Below, in pieces: positions 1 through 10,216 of a stretch of DNA of 64,000 nucleotides. Where the stretch lies: contig JAHBUV010000001.1 of the NCBI GenBank assembly GCA_019637915.1, positions 1,024,565-1,088,564 of the forward strand. The letters run 5' to 3'. This DNA comes from Pseudobdellovibrionaceae bacterium (GTDB taxonomy: Bacteria; Bdellovibrionota; Bdellovibrionia; Bdellovibrionales; Bdellovibrionaceae). The number at the start of each line of letters is the position of its first letter. Position 1 is the first letter of the stretch. The notes under the pieces are model-generated. The model saw nothing but the letters and a program-made list of their open reading frames with translations. It was not told where the DNA came from and searched no databases. The translations under genes were made by a program, and so were the position numbers.

Positions 1-30
1 CGGAGAGAAGTCCCGGAGCCGGGCGTTCGC

Positions 31-2484
31 TCACGGATCCCAGACTTCCCTCTTCGCGAACTCCGCCTTGCCTTTCACCGGCACCGGAGAGGCCAGGTTC
101 ACCAGGTCATTGCGGCCGTTGTACAGGTTCGAGTAAGTGAAGGCGTTGGACACCACCCGGCGCACGTACTCGCGGGTCTCGAGGAAAGGGATGTGCTCGA
201 CGAACTCATCCATCTCGAGGTCGCCGAAGGCCAGCAGCCACGAATGCACGCGGTGAGGGCCGGCGTTGTAAGCGGCCGCCGCCAAAGGGATCGAGTTGTT
301 GAACTGCTTCGACAGGCGCTTCAGGTAGAACGAACCCATCTGAATGGCCACTTCCGGGCGCAGCAGCTGCGGCGGCTGGAAGCTTTTCTCCCCTTGCAGG
401 GAGGCGATCTTGCGGCCCGTGCCCGGCATGATCTGCATCAAACCCAAAGCGCCCACCGGAGAAACGGCGTCGCGGCGGTACTGGCTCTCGGCCTTCATGA
501 TGCCCCAGATGAATTCCTCCGGCAGGCCGTTGTTGCGGGCGCCGCTGCGCACGTCCTTCAGGAAGGCCTGCGGAAAGGCCGACTCCCACAAGGGGCGGGC
601 GTTGTCGAAACCCTGCGACACGCGGGCCGAAGCGAACCGCAATTGCGCGATCTTCGACGAGCGGTGCCACTGGCCGATCTCCTCGTAAGCGGCGATCAAG
701 GCTTTCAATTCGTCGCGCGATTGGGTGCGACGCTCGATCTCGAACAACTCCCAGCGGGCTTCGTCGATGAAACCCAAACGTCCCAGGATGCGGGCCCGTT
801 CAAAGCGGCGCGCGTTCGCCGGGGCCTTGATCGGCGAAGGATCGTCCAAAATGTCGGAGCGCCCGGTTTCCTGCACGAGATCCGTGGCGCTGTCCTCCGT
901 GGCGTCCGCCGTGACGGTGGACTCGGAGTCCTCCGTTTCGTTCGCCAGGGTTTCCTCGCTCTCGGCCTCTTCCGAAACCGCGCCGCGCGAAGAGCCCTCC
1001 GACGAAGGCATCATCAGATCGGCCGAACGAAAAGGGCCGAAGGCGCGCGGCCCGTCGTCCAGGACGTCGGGCAAAGCGCGCGGCACGATTTTCGGCGTCG
1101 CGGGCATCACCTGCAGGCGCTGGCGGGCCACCGTTCCGTAGTAAGAGCCGCTTTTGTCCTGGGAAATCGCCTCAAAGACCGGACGGGCCTCTTCGTTGCG
1201 GCCCATGCGCAACAAGGACATCGCCATCCAATAGCGGGCTCTTTCGTTCAGGCTGCTTTTCTTTTTGCCGCCGGCGAGTTCGGCGAAACGGCGGCGGGCC
1301 CCTTCGTAATCTTTTTTCAGGTAAGAGATCCAGGCGAGATTCCACTTCGCGTCCCGCTGCAATCCCGAACGCGGGTATTTGTCCATGAACTCACGGAAGC
1401 GGCGGGCCGCCCCGTCGTAATCCTGGAACTGGTAACTCAGGAAGGCCGATTGGTAGAGGGCTTTGCGGCCCTTTTCCTTTCGCGGGTTCATCTCGTACAA
1501 CTTGTGGTAAGCGCCGACGGCGGCGTTGCCGTTGCCGCTGCGGGCGGCGGCCGAGGCGAAGATCGTCAGGAACTCCGGATCGCCGCCGCGGCGGGGAACG
1601 GAGGCCTCGAGCAAACGGTAGGCCTCGTCCGGTTCCCCGGTCTGCAGCAGGAACCAGGCGCGCAATTCATCGGCCTGATAACGATTGTCCTTGGCGATGA
1701 GGTTCGCCACCTCCTGCACTTCGCGGCGGGCTTTTTCCTCTTCGCCGTTCCACATCAGGGCGCGCACGCGCTCGCGGAACTCGGCGGTGGTGTTGCGGCA
1801 CTGGGTTTTCTGCCCGTCCAGCTCGTTGGAGGCCAGGTCCGGCCCCCAGTCCTTCAGCATCGGGTGCAGGGGGTGCTTTTTGTAAAGCCTCTTCAACCAC
1901 TGGCAGCCCGCCGCCTGGCTGCCGATCTTGCGTTCAGCGCGGGCGAGTTCGATCATGACATCCGGGTGCCCGGGCGTGCCGCGGGCTTTTTTCTCGAGGG
2001 CCGCGAAGATGTTGCGCGATTCGCGGGTTTTGTTTTCGGCGCGTTTGGCGCGGCCCATGCGCATGTTGGCTTCGAAGCGCAGGCGGAAATTCGGCGACAT
2101 CTCGAGCAGACGGCGATTCTCGGACAGGGAGTCGTTCCAGCGCCCCAGTTTTTCCAGGCACTGGGCGCGCAGGGCGCGCACGTCCTCCTCGAGCTGCAGT
2201 TTTCCCTTGAGCAGATCCTCCGACATCTTCAGGGCGCGCTCGTACTGCCCGGCTTGCAAAGCGCCCCAGGCCTGCAGGTACAGGAAACCCTCTTTAGCCT
2301 CGGGGGTTTTGGCGTCCTCGATCAGCTTCGCCAGGGCGGCGTCCGCCTCGAGGAAATCACCGCCTTCGATTTTTTCCTGCAGGTCGCGCGCCTGCTGCAG
2401 GGGATCCGCGGCGGGGGCCGAAATCGCGTTCGCGGTGAAAAGGAAACAAACACTCAATGAAATGAGCAAGCGTTGAGCTGACAA
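31..2484 (-). CDS. slt: Soluble lytic murein transglycosylase with TPR-like region
   Basis: Probable periplasmic enzyme that cleaves the glycan strands of peptidoglycan. A hydrophobic signal peptide ending near SANAISA-type residues is followed by a long helical region with TPR-like repeats (roughly residues 40-460), an acidic Ser/Thr/Glu low-complexity stretch (about 490-545) and a C-terminal SLT domain (about 640-790). The SLT domain has the catalytic-Glu motif MKAESQYR, then GALGLMQIMP and AAYNAGPHRV. I chose a TTG start at 2484 because GGAGG lies seven bases upstream and the protein then begins with a good signal peptide; an ATG at 2517 would put a polar, His/Cys/Gly-rich leader in front. 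It is divergent from radA, with only about 47 bp between the starts. The acidic linker is unusual for Slt. Confidence 0.9.
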   Translation of the reverse strand: MSAQRLLISLSVCFLFTANAISAPAADPLQQARDLQEKIEGGDFLEADAALAKLIEDAKTPEAKEGFLYLQAWGALQAGQYERALKMSEDLLKGKLQLEEDVRALRAQCLEKLGRWNDSLSENRRLLEMSPNFRLRFEANMRMGRAKRAENKTRESRNIFAALEKKARGTPGHPDVMIELARAERKIGSQAAGCQWLKRLYKKHPLHPMLKDWGPDLASNELDGQKTQCRNTTAEFRERVRALMWNGEEEKARREVQEVANLIAKDNRYQADELRAWFLLQTGEPDEAYRLLEASVPRRGGDPEFLTIFASAAARSGNGNAAVGAYHKLYEMNPRKEKGRKALYQSAFLSYQFQDYDGAARRFREFMDKYPRSGLQRDAKWNLAWISYLKKDYEGARRRFAELAGGKKKSSLNERARYWMAMSLLRMGRNEEARPVFEAISQDKSGSYYGTVARQRLQVMPATPKIVPRALPDVLDDGPRAFGPFRSADLMMPSSEGSSRGAVSEEAESEETLANETEDSESTVTADATEDSATDLVQETGRSDILDDPSPIKAPANARRFERARILGRLGFIDEARWELFEIERRTQSRDELKALIAAYEEIGQWHRSSKIAQLRFASARVSQGFDNARPLWESAFPQAFLKDVRSGARNNGLPEEFIWGIMKAESQYRRDAVSPVGALGLMQIMPGTGRKIASLQGEKSFQPPQLLRPEVAIQMGSFYLKRLSKQFNNSIPLAAAAYNAGPHRVHSWLLAFGDLEMDEFVEHIPFLETREYVRRVVSNAFTYSNLYNGRNDLVNLASPVPVKGKAEFAKREVWDP

Positions 2485-2531
2485 GCGGCGTCCTCCGTGA
2501 CAGTGGGATCCCCCCATGATACCGAGACATC

Positions 2532-3977
2532 ATGGCGAAATCGAAGTCCAAATCCGTCTATGTCTGTCAAAATTGCGGCGCCCAGCGTCCGCGCTGGGAA
2601 GGTCGCTGCACCGATTGCGGCGCCTGGAACACCTTCGTCGAAGAGACGGTGGCCGCCGAGCCGAAAACCCGCGGTTGGTCCACTCAGACGGGCGGCGGCG
2701 GGTTGTCGGCCAACATGACCATGACCCTGGACCAAAGTCCCGGCGAACTGAGCCTGGAGCGCTGGTCCTCGGGTTTCGGTGAATTGGACCGCGTTTTAGG
2801 CGGTGGTCTCGCCAAGGGCAGCTTCGTGCTGTTGGGGGGCGCGCCCGGCATCGGAAAGTCCACCTTGCTGCTGCAAATGGCGGGAGGCCTCGCCGACCAA
2901 GGCTCTTCGGTTTTGTACGTGTCCGGGGAGGAGAGCATCGCGCAGACCGGGCACCGCGCCCACCGCCTGGGCATCCGTCATCCGCGGATCCGCCTGTCCG
3001 CCGAGAGCAACCTGAACCAGATCCTCGACCTCACCCGCCTGCACAAACCGCAGGTGCTGGTGGTTGACTCCATTCAGACGGTTTTCCTGCCGGACCTGCA
3101 GGCGGCGCCCGGCTCGGTGTCGCAGGTGCGCGAGTGTGCCGGACAGCTCCTCGGCCTGGCGAAGCAGGAGCACATCACCGTCATCCTCGTCGGCCACGTC
3201 ACCAAAGAGGGCAGCATCGCCGGCCCCAAAGTGCTGGAGCACATGGTGGACAGCGTCCTGTCCTTCGACGGCGACCCGTCGACGAACTTCCGGCTTCTGC
3301 GCTCGGTGAAAAACCGCTTCGGCCCGGCCAACGAGCTCGGCGTTTTCCGCATGGTTTCGTCGGGGCTGGAAGAGGTCACCAATCCCTCCGAATTGTTTTT
3401 GGAAGAACGCGCCGAGCACGCCATGGGTTCCGCCGTGTTCAGCTCCATGGAAGGCACGCGGCCCCTGCTCTGCGAAGTGCAGGCCCTGACCGTGTCGAGC
3501 CCCATGGCCAATCCGCGGCGCACGGCTTTGGGCATCGACGTGAACCGCCTGCACCTGCTGGCCGCGGTGCTGGACCGTCATCTGGAATTGCGTTTATTCC
3601 AGAACGACATCTTCATCAACGTGGTGGGCGGCCTGCGCCTCGAGGACACGGCGGTGGACCTGGCGGTCACCGCGGCCTTGCTCTCTTCCGACGGGCGTCA
3701 GGAGATCGATCCGAAGACCTGCTTCTTCGGTGAGGTCGGCCTCACCGGCGAAGTGCGCGGCGTTTCGTTCGCCGACGTGCGCGTGCGCGAGGCCGACAAA
3801 CTCGGCTTCACCCGTTTCGTCATCCCCGCCAGCAACCGCAAGCACCTGGCGGACCTGAAGCTCACGAAGGGCAAAGAGATCGTCTACGTGAAAAACGTCC
3901 GCGAGTTGCAGCGCTCCCTGGGACGTCCCGCCTCGCCGCGGCCCTCGGGCGCCCGCCGGCAGGACATGGATTTTTAA
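2532..3977 (+). CDS. radA: DNA repair protein RadA
   Basis: RadA is a RecA-like, DnaB-related ATPase that drives branch migration in recombinational repair. The 481-residue protein has the family architecture: an N-terminal C4 zinc finger (CQNCG...CTDCG, residues 12-30), a Walker A motif GAPGIGKST near residue 103, the RadA-specific KNRFG motif near residue 260, and a C-terminal Lon-protease-like domain with GEVGLTGEVRGV. Length is normal for the family. It is transcribed divergently from the transglycosylase gene and ends two bases before the convergent stop of the PilZ gene. Confidence 0.97.
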   Translation: MAKSKSKSVYVCQNCGAQRPRWEGRCTDCGAWNTFVEETVAAEPKTRGWSTQTGGGGLSANMTMTLDQSPGELSLERWSSGFGELDRVLGGGLAKGSFVLLGGAPGIGKSTLLLQMAGGLADQGSSVLYVSGEESIAQTGHRAHRLGIRHPRIRLSAESNLNQILDLTRLHKPQVLVVDSIQTVFLPDLQAAPGSVSQVRECAGQLLGLAKQEHITVILVGHVTKEGSIAGPKVLEHMVDSVLSFDGDPSTNFRLLRSVKNRFGPANELGVFRMVSSGLEEVTNPSELFLEERAEHAMGSAVFSSMEGTRPLLCEVQALTVSSPMANPRRTALGIDVNRLHLLAAVLDRHLELRLFQNDIFINVVGGLRLEDTAVDLAVTAALLSSDGRQEIDPKTCFFGEVGLTGEVRGVSFADVRVREADKLGFTRFVIPASNRKHLADLKLTKGKEIVYVKNVRELQRSLGRPASPRPSGARRQDMDF

Positions 3978-3978
3978 A

Positions 3979-4655
3979 TCATTTCAAACCGCGGGCTTTG
4001 GCGTAAATCTCGCGGTGCAGGTCCACCAGCCAGGTCTGAAAGCGCGTCAGGTCCCCGACCTGATTGAATTCCAACCCCACGGTGTAATCATAATGACCGC
4101 GGGCGAGCTTGCGGTGATGGCGCACGACGGCCGTGATGGGGATGGGCTGGCGGCTGCCGAAGCGCAAGTCCCCGGTCAAGGTGTCGCCCACTTTCAGTCC
4201 GCCCTGCTCCTGATGAAAAGACACCCGGCAGCCTTTGAGGGAGATGTCCTGCAAGGGACCGCGCAAAAACGCCAGACGATCGCCGACCCGTTTGGTGATC
4301 AGGTTCAAGGCGGCGGAGGCCGGCACCTTCAAGCGGTTGTTGCGGCGACGGACCAGGCGGTGCAGGCCCTCCTGGAGCTCCAGATGCACGAAGCGTTTCT
4401 GGATCCGCACTTTGGCGTTGAAGAAGTAAAATTCGCCGTCGATGCTGAAATTCGCCGTGGCCAGCTGATCCTTGCGGCTGTCCCCCAAGGTGGCGGGACG
4501 CGCGCCCAGCACCGCTTGCCCCCAGGCCTTGCCCGCCGCGCGCAAGCGCAAAACTCCGCTGTCCGGGAACTTGAAGAGCACCACGATGCCCCGCTTGTGC
4601 ACTTCCTCGAGAAGGGCGTTGGCCGCGGTGACGCTGAGTTTGCGGAAGTTCTCCG

Positions 4656-4659
<4 letters not shown>
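3979..4659 (-). CDS. PilZ-domain (c-di-GMP binding) protein, YcgR-like layout
   Basis: This 226-residue protein has an N-terminal YcgR-like region followed by a PilZ domain. Both canonical c-di-GMP contacts are visible: RxxxR (R105 to R109 in RRNNR) and DxSxxG (DISLKG, D138-G143). It is therefore expected to bind cyclic di-GMP and act as a cytoplasmic effector. I chose the ATG at 4659 because it overlaps the glpK stop in an ATGA arrangement, giving translational coupling; an upstream in-frame ATG at 4683 would lie inside glpK. The target of the protein is not indicated by sequence, and the link to glycerol kinase is contextual only. Confidence 0.88.
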
Positions 4660-6134
<1,475 letters not shown>

Positions 6135-6143
6135 AGGATCATC

Positions 6144-6914
6144 ATGAAGAATTTCTTCCCGAAACCCAACGAAAAAATCTTCGGCCTGAAGAACCTCGAT
6201 CGCGAGACCCTGATCTATCGCGTGCTGCCGCGCCTGATGATGGAGATCCTGAGAAAGTATTTTCGTTTGGAGGTGAGCGGCATCGAGAACGTCCCCCGCC
6301 GCGGGGCCGTCCTGATCACCCCCAACCATTCGGGCTACTCCGGCTTCGACGTGTTCGTGCTCGCCCATGTGCTGTCCACGGACGCCAAGCGCATGCCGCG
6401 CATCCTCGCCCACTACTTCTGGTTCCTGTCGAAAACCACGGCGATCCCGGCGCAGAAGATGGGTTTCACCGAAGCGAGTTTCGAGAACGGCATGGCGGCC
6501 CTGGAAAAGCAGCATCTGACGGTGATTTTCCCCGAAGGCGAACAAGGAAATTTCAAACCCTCCGCCCGCATGTACCAGCTGCAGGAGTTCAAGCGCGGCT
6601 TCGTGCGCATGGCGCTGAAAGCCCAGGCCCCCATCGTGCCGACGGTGGTGATCGGCGCCGAGGAAACGCACATCAACCTCAGCCAGCTGAAATTCACGAA
6701 ATTCCTGCGCGGCCTGGTGATCCCGCTGCCCTTGAACGTGCTGCCCCTGCCGGCCCGCTGGCGCATCCGTTTCCTGGAGCCGATCCACCTGCCCTACAAG
6801 CCCGAAGCCGCCGACGACAGCGAGCTCGTCCACGAGATCTGCCAGGACATCCGCGAAAAAATGCAAAAGGCCCTGCAGGAAGAGATCAAAAAGCGCGGGG
6901 CCGTGTATCTTTGA
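6144..6914 (+). CDS. Lysophospholipid/glycerol acyltransferase family protein
   Basis: Member of the LPLAT superfamily, likely acylating a glycerol-based or other lipid acceptor at the inner membrane. The catalytic block reads PNHSGYSGFD (residues about 53-62), where His and Asp are six residues apart, as in the MGAT-like subfamily rather than the NHx4D of PlsC. The second block FPEGEQGNFKPS and the IVPTVVIGAEE segment are also present. Predicted length is 256 residues. The start at 6144 lies nine bases from the divergent glpK start. The stop abuts the convergent stop of the pilin-like gene. Exact substrate is unknown. Confidence 0.85.
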   Translation: MKNFFPKPNEKIFGLKNLDRETLIYRVLPRLMMEILRKYFRLEVSGIENVPRRGAVLITPNHSGYSGFDVFVLAHVLSTDAKRMPRILAHYFWFLSKTTAIPAQKMGFTEASFENGMAALEKQHLTVIFPEGEQGNFKPSARMYQLQEFKRGFVRMALKAQAPIVPTVVIGAEETHINLSQLKFTKFLRGLVIPLPLNVLPLPARWRIRFLEPIHLPYKPEAADDSELVHEICQDIREKMQKALQEEIKKRGAVYL

Positions 6915-7127
6915 TCAGCGGTTGCAGGAATCGCCGACGCATTTGTCGGGCAGCTCTTCACCGATTTCTTTTTGAATGGCTTTCCAGCGCTCCACCACGA
7001 TGCCGGGGCTGGACTCCGAACGACTGGCCAGGCCACGGACCAGGATGGCCGAGATGGCGACGGCCACCACCAAGAGCAGGATGTATTCAATGACGATCTG
7101 ACCGCTCTGCGAGGATGATTCCTTCAC
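6915..7127 (-). CDS. Small pilin-like protein (TadE/Flp or class III signal type)
   Basis: A 70-residue protein with a short polar N-terminus, the motif SGQIVIEYILLL, one hydrophobic helix and a polar C-terminal tail with two cysteines. A polar residue pair before GQ, a Glu at +5 and a Tyr followed by the hydrophobic run resemble Flp/TadE pilins and class III signal peptides, which are processed before the hydrophobic stretch. A surface or pilus role is inferred. It begins with GTG six bases after the stop of the upstream unknown gene, so the two are probably co-transcribed. No Tad secretion ATPase or prepilin peptidase gene is present in this window. Confidence 0.65.
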   Translation of the reverse strand: MKESSSQSGQIVIEYILLLVVAVAISAILVRGLASRSESSPGIVVERWKAIQKEIGEELPDKCVGDSCNR

Positions 7128-7133
7128 GGCGGT

Positions 7134-7577
7134 TCATCCGGGCGAAACGAGGCCCAGATCGCCGCGGCCGCTTTCCAGGCTGCGCGGGGTCCAATTGCGC
7201 AACACCTCGCCGGCGAAACTCAGGAAGCTTTCGATTTCGTTGTCTTCCAGGGGACCGCGCAGGGCGATGACCGCGTCCTCGTTCCAGCCTTCCACCACCC
7301 AGCGGGCGCTGGCCGGCGCATCGTTGTTCACCGAGGCCATGAAACTGTCGTCCGTCGGATACAGCATCACCAGCACATTGGCGTGGGCGGAGCGCGACAG
7401 CTCTTTGGCGCGGGAGAATTCCTGCGGCCATTTTTGCTGGATCAGAAAATAGATCTTCAGCGCCAGCGCTTCGTGAAACTGCGCGAAGTAGATCCGCACG
7501 GGGCCGTCGAAGATGGCCGAATTAAAGGCCGGGCTGAAGTACTTCGACTGCATGAGAGAAGAGTAAGAGCTTTTCAT
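7134..7577 (-). CDS. Hypothetical protein, probable partner of the pilin-like gene
   Basis: I do not recognise this protein of about 147 residues. It is soluble-looking, with no signal peptide or membrane helix. It has an aromatic-rich N-terminal half (SKYFSP, RIYFAQFHEALALKIYF) and a mixed alpha/beta C-terminal half (ARWVVEGWNEDAVIALRG). Of two close ATG codons I chose the one at 7577, because GAGG lies nine bases before it; the ATG at 7583 would have spacing of only three to four bases. Its stop is six bases before the GTG of the pilin-like gene, suggesting a two-gene operon. Function is unknown. Confidence 0.6.
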   Translation of the reverse strand: MKSSYSSLMQSKYFSPAFNSAIFDGPVRIYFAQFHEALALKIYFLIQQKWPQEFSRAKELSRSAHANVLVMLYPTDDSFMASVNNDAPASARWVVEGWNEDAVIALRGPLEDNEIESFLSFAGEVLRNWTPRSLESGRGDLGLVSPG

Positions 7578-7691
7578 CGCCATTTTCCTCGGTCTTCCAA
7601 GTGGACACATCCTGTTCCTGACTCGAGACTAGAAAGAGTGGAAATGGATAAGCAATCGTTTTTTAAGAATCTTAAATTCGTGACGCAAGGC

Positions 7692-8930
7692 TTAATTAAT
7701 CAAGGAACCCTGACAATAGACACCCTGATAGGAGCGTTCGCCGACGGAATAGAACAAAGTTCTCCAATCCGCCGTGGTGTTCACAAAGTCCGCACATTTG
7801 CCGACCTCCAGGGAACCAATCTCCTGAGCCCGTCCCAGCGCGTGGGCCGCGCCCACCGTGTAGGCGGAGATCACTTCGGGCAAAGTCATTTTCATTTCCA
7901 AACGCGCCAGCAAGCCGACGAGGTTCACATCCTGACTGGGGCTGGTGCCCGGATTGAAATCCGTCGCCAGGGCCACGCGCACGCCGGCATCGATCATTTG
8001 GCGCGCCGGCGGATAAGCGCATTTCATGTACAGATCCGCGGAGGGCAGCAGCACGGCCGTCGTCTCGCTCGCGGCCAAAGCGCGGATCTCGCCCTCACCG
8101 ACCTGGATCACATGGTCGGCGGACAAGGAACCGAGCTCCACCGCCAGGCGGGTGCCGCCGCTCAAGCTCAGCTGATCGGCGTGAATCAAAGTCTGGAAAC
8201 CCAGGGCCTTGGCCTTCTCGAGGTACCGTCGCGAAGCTTCGGCCGGGAAAAAACCTTTCTCGACGAAAATGTCGACGCGTTCGGCGAGTTTTTTCCTTTT
8301 CACCGCGGGCAGGACCTCCCGACCGAGGAACTCGAGGTACTCTTCGTAGGTTTTGAATTCCGGCGGCAGCGCGTGCGCGGCCAGAAAGGTGCGCCGCACG
8401 CGCGGACCCTTCAGGCGGCCGGCGGCCTCGAGCTGGCGCAATTCGTCCTTCAGGTTGAGGGCATACCCGGACTTCACCTCCAGGGTGGTCACCCCTTGCT
8501 CGGCGAAGACGTCGGCGCGGTGTTGCGCCAGGCGCGCCAGCTCCGCGGTCGAGGCGGCGCGGGTGCGCTTCATCGTCGACAGGATGCCGCCGCCGCGGGC
8601 GGCGATCTCCTGGTAGCTCACGCCCTGGTTGCGCTGCTCGAACTCCGCGGCGCGATCGCCGGCGAACACCAGATGCGTGTGGCACTCCACCAGGCCCGGC
8701 AGGACCGTCGAGCCCTTGAGCTCCACTTCGCGATGGCGGGCGCGGGCGTATTGTTTCGGCAGCCGGCGGTGCGGCCCGATCCATTCCAGGCGGCCGTCCC
8801 GGCAGACCATGGAGGCCTTTTCCAGAAAGCCCAGGTCGGCCTCTTTCACGCGCCGTCCCCCCTGGCGCGCGGCGCCCGCCAAGGTCAGAATCAGATCGGC
8901 TTTGGTGAAGATCGCGATTTTTCCCGCCAT
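7692..8930 (-). CDS. hutI: Imidazolonepropionase
   Basis: Third enzyme of histidine degradation, hydrolysing 4-imidazolone-5-propanoate to N-formimino-L-glutamate. The 412-residue protein has the amidohydrolase metal site ECHTHLVFAGDRAAEFEQR, the HADQL His further on, the ALATDFNPGTSPS segment and a C-terminal GERSYQGVYCQG. Length matches HutI. It is not adjacent to hutH-hutU, which lie about 25 kb away at 32818-36002. It is divergent from the mtnA remnant with 47 bp between. No obvious T-tailed terminator follows it. Confidence 0.96.
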   Translation of the reverse strand: MAGKIAIFTKADLILTLAGAARQGGRRVKEADLGFLEKASMVCRDGRLEWIGPHRRLPKQYARARHREVELKGSTVLPGLVECHTHLVFAGDRAAEFEQRNQGVSYQEIAARGGGILSTMKRTRAASTAELARLAQHRADVFAEQGVTTLEVKSGYALNLKDELRQLEAAGRLKGPRVRRTFLAAHALPPEFKTYEEYLEFLGREVLPAVKRKKLAERVDIFVEKGFFPAEASRRYLEKAKALGFQTLIHADQLSLSGGTRLAVELGSLSADHVIQVGEGEIRALAASETTAVLLPSADLYMKCAYPPARQMIDAGVRVALATDFNPGTSPSQDVNLVGLLARLEMKMTLPEVISAYTVGAAHALGRAQEIGSLEVGKCADFVNTTADWRTLFYSVGERSYQGVYCQGSLIN

Positions 8931-8977
8931 GTCATGAGAGATATCCCATGAAAGGAAAATGACAACCGAAAAAAGCT

Positions 8978-9256
8978 GTGAAAGATGAAGACATGCCGAG
9001 TGAGCTTCCCGATCTTTGCCCGCACATCGTCGACATCGCCCGCCGCCTGATGGCCGAGCAGGGGTTGAAGATCATCTCGCGCGGCGATCGCGTCCTCACC
9101 CACTGCAACACCGGGGGGCTCGCCACCGTCGACAACCCGGCCTTCGACGTGACGCCGGCGGCTTTGGTGGACGGCTGGATCCTCGAGCAAGGCCTCTTTG
9201 ACCGCGAGCAGGTGCGGTCGGGGGCGCTCCGAAAAATTCTTGGAAAGGAACTCTGA
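8978..9256 (+). CDS. Truncated MtnA-like protein, probable in-frame deletion remnant
   Basis: This 92-residue frame joins two separated parts of methylthioribose-1-phosphate isomerase. The first half (about residues 18-48, ending GDRVLTHCNTGGLAT) matches the region around the catalytic Cys of MtnA. The second half (NPAFDVTPAALVDGWILEQG) matches its extreme C-terminus. The N-terminal domain, and the core between them that holds the GADR motif with the catalytic Asp, are absent. The frame is uninterrupted and ends one base before mtnP, so it may persist for translational coupling. It cannot be an active isomerase as seen. The start is uncertain: GTG 8978 or ATG 8993. It may be a pseudogene or a repurposed minigene. 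Confidence 0.75.
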   Translation: MKDEDMPSELPDLCPHIVDIARRLMAEQGLKIISRGDRVLTHCNTGGLATVDNPAFDVTPAALVDGWILEQGLFDREQVRSGALRKILGKEL

Positions 9257-9257
9257 C

Positions 9258-10106
9258 ATGCTGGGCATCATCGGCGGCTCCGGTTTTGAAAAATTCGACG
9301 GCTTTGAAGCGCTCTCTTTGTTGGATCGCGAAACGCCCTTCGGACTCGCCGCAAGCGGCTTCAAGAAAGTCCGCATCGAGGGCCGCGAGTGCCTGTTCCT
9401 TCCCCGCCACGGGGAACATCACGAGCACTTGCCCTCGGAAGTGAATTATCGCGCCAACCTGTTCGCCCTGAAAAAGGCCGGCGCCCAGGCCGTGGTGTCT
9501 TTTTCCGCCGTCGGCAGCCTGGAAAAACTCTGCAAGCCCGGCGATCTCGTCGTGCCCACGCAGTACATCGACCGCACCAAGGGGATCCGCGCCCCGTCCT
9601 TTTTCGGCGACGGCCTGATCGGCCACGTCTCCCTGGCCCATCCGGTCTGCGACAAAATGGTGCGCCGGACAAAAGAGATCATCGAACAGCATCTCTTCGA
9701 CGCCCACTTCGATCGCACCTATGTCTGCGTCGAGGGTCCGTATTTTTCGACGAAGGCGGAGTCCCACTCCTACCGCGTCCTCGATGCCCACATCATCGGC
9801 ATGACGAATTTCCCCGAGTACGGCCTGGCCCGCGAGGCCGGACTGCCTTACCTCCCCTGCTGCTTCGTCACCGATTACGACTGCTGGGACGACAGCATCC
9901 CCCACGTGACCGCCGGCGAAGTGCTGCGCGTGATGAAGGACAACAACGCCAAAGGCTTCGGCCTTTTGCGCGACCTGGTCAAAATGGGGCCGCACCTGTG
10001 GGAACACAGCACCGCCCCGGCGGGCGGCATCCGCTCCGGGCTTTTCATGCCCTGGGAGGCCGTGCCGGCCGAAAAACGCGATTGGGTGGAGATCCTCCTC
10101 AAATAA
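9258..10106 (+). CDS. mtnP: S-methyl-5'-thioadenosine phosphorylase
   Basis: Phosphorolyses methylthioadenosine to adenine and methylthioribose 1-phosphate, in purine and methionine salvage. The start at 9258 gives MLGIIGGSGF, the family N-terminus, with AAGGA upstream inside the preceding remnant gene. Further motifs are RHGEHHEHLPSEVNYRAN, SAVGSL, EGPYFSTKAES, GMTNFPEYGLAREAG and TDYDCWD. Length of 282 residues is typical. Its natural partner mtnA survives only as the upstream fragment, so the product methylthioribose 1-phosphate may not be recycled unless another isomerase exists elsewhere; adenine salvage would still work. Confidence 0.93.
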   Translation: MLGIIGGSGFEKFDGFEALSLLDRETPFGLAASGFKKVRIEGRECLFLPRHGEHHEHLPSEVNYRANLFALKKAGAQAVVSFSAVGSLEKLCKPGDLVVPTQYIDRTKGIRAPSFFGDGLIGHVSLAHPVCDKMVRRTKEIIEQHLFDAHFDRTYVCVEGPYFSTKAESHSYRVLDAHIIGMTNFPEYGLAREAGLPYLPCCFVTDYDCWDDSIPHVTAGEVLRVMKDNNAKGFGLLRDLVKMGPHLWEHSTAPAGGIRSGLFMPWEAVPAEKRDWVEILLK

Positions 10107-10216
10107 AGTCCATTTTGTGTCCCTCCGTGTGAAAAGCTTTTCAAATCCCCGGGCGGGTCTTGCTTCCGGGCCGTCCTTAAGGGAATCAGAAGCTTCATTT
10201 CACAGGAGAGTTCAGC

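Noticed and set aside
6135-6866. Upstream extension of the glpK frame
   Set aside because: It runs antisense through the acyltransferase gene and has His-rich, non-protein-like content. The family N-terminus fixes the start at 6134.
7662-7676. Palindrome TTTAAGA-A-TCTTAAA downstream of hutI
   Set aside because: An AT-only weak stem, not clearly a terminator or operator; left unassigned.
10130-10143. 14-bp palindrome TGAAAAGCTTTTCA after mtnP
   Set aside because: Too short and AT-rich for a convincing terminator, with no T tract; could be chance.
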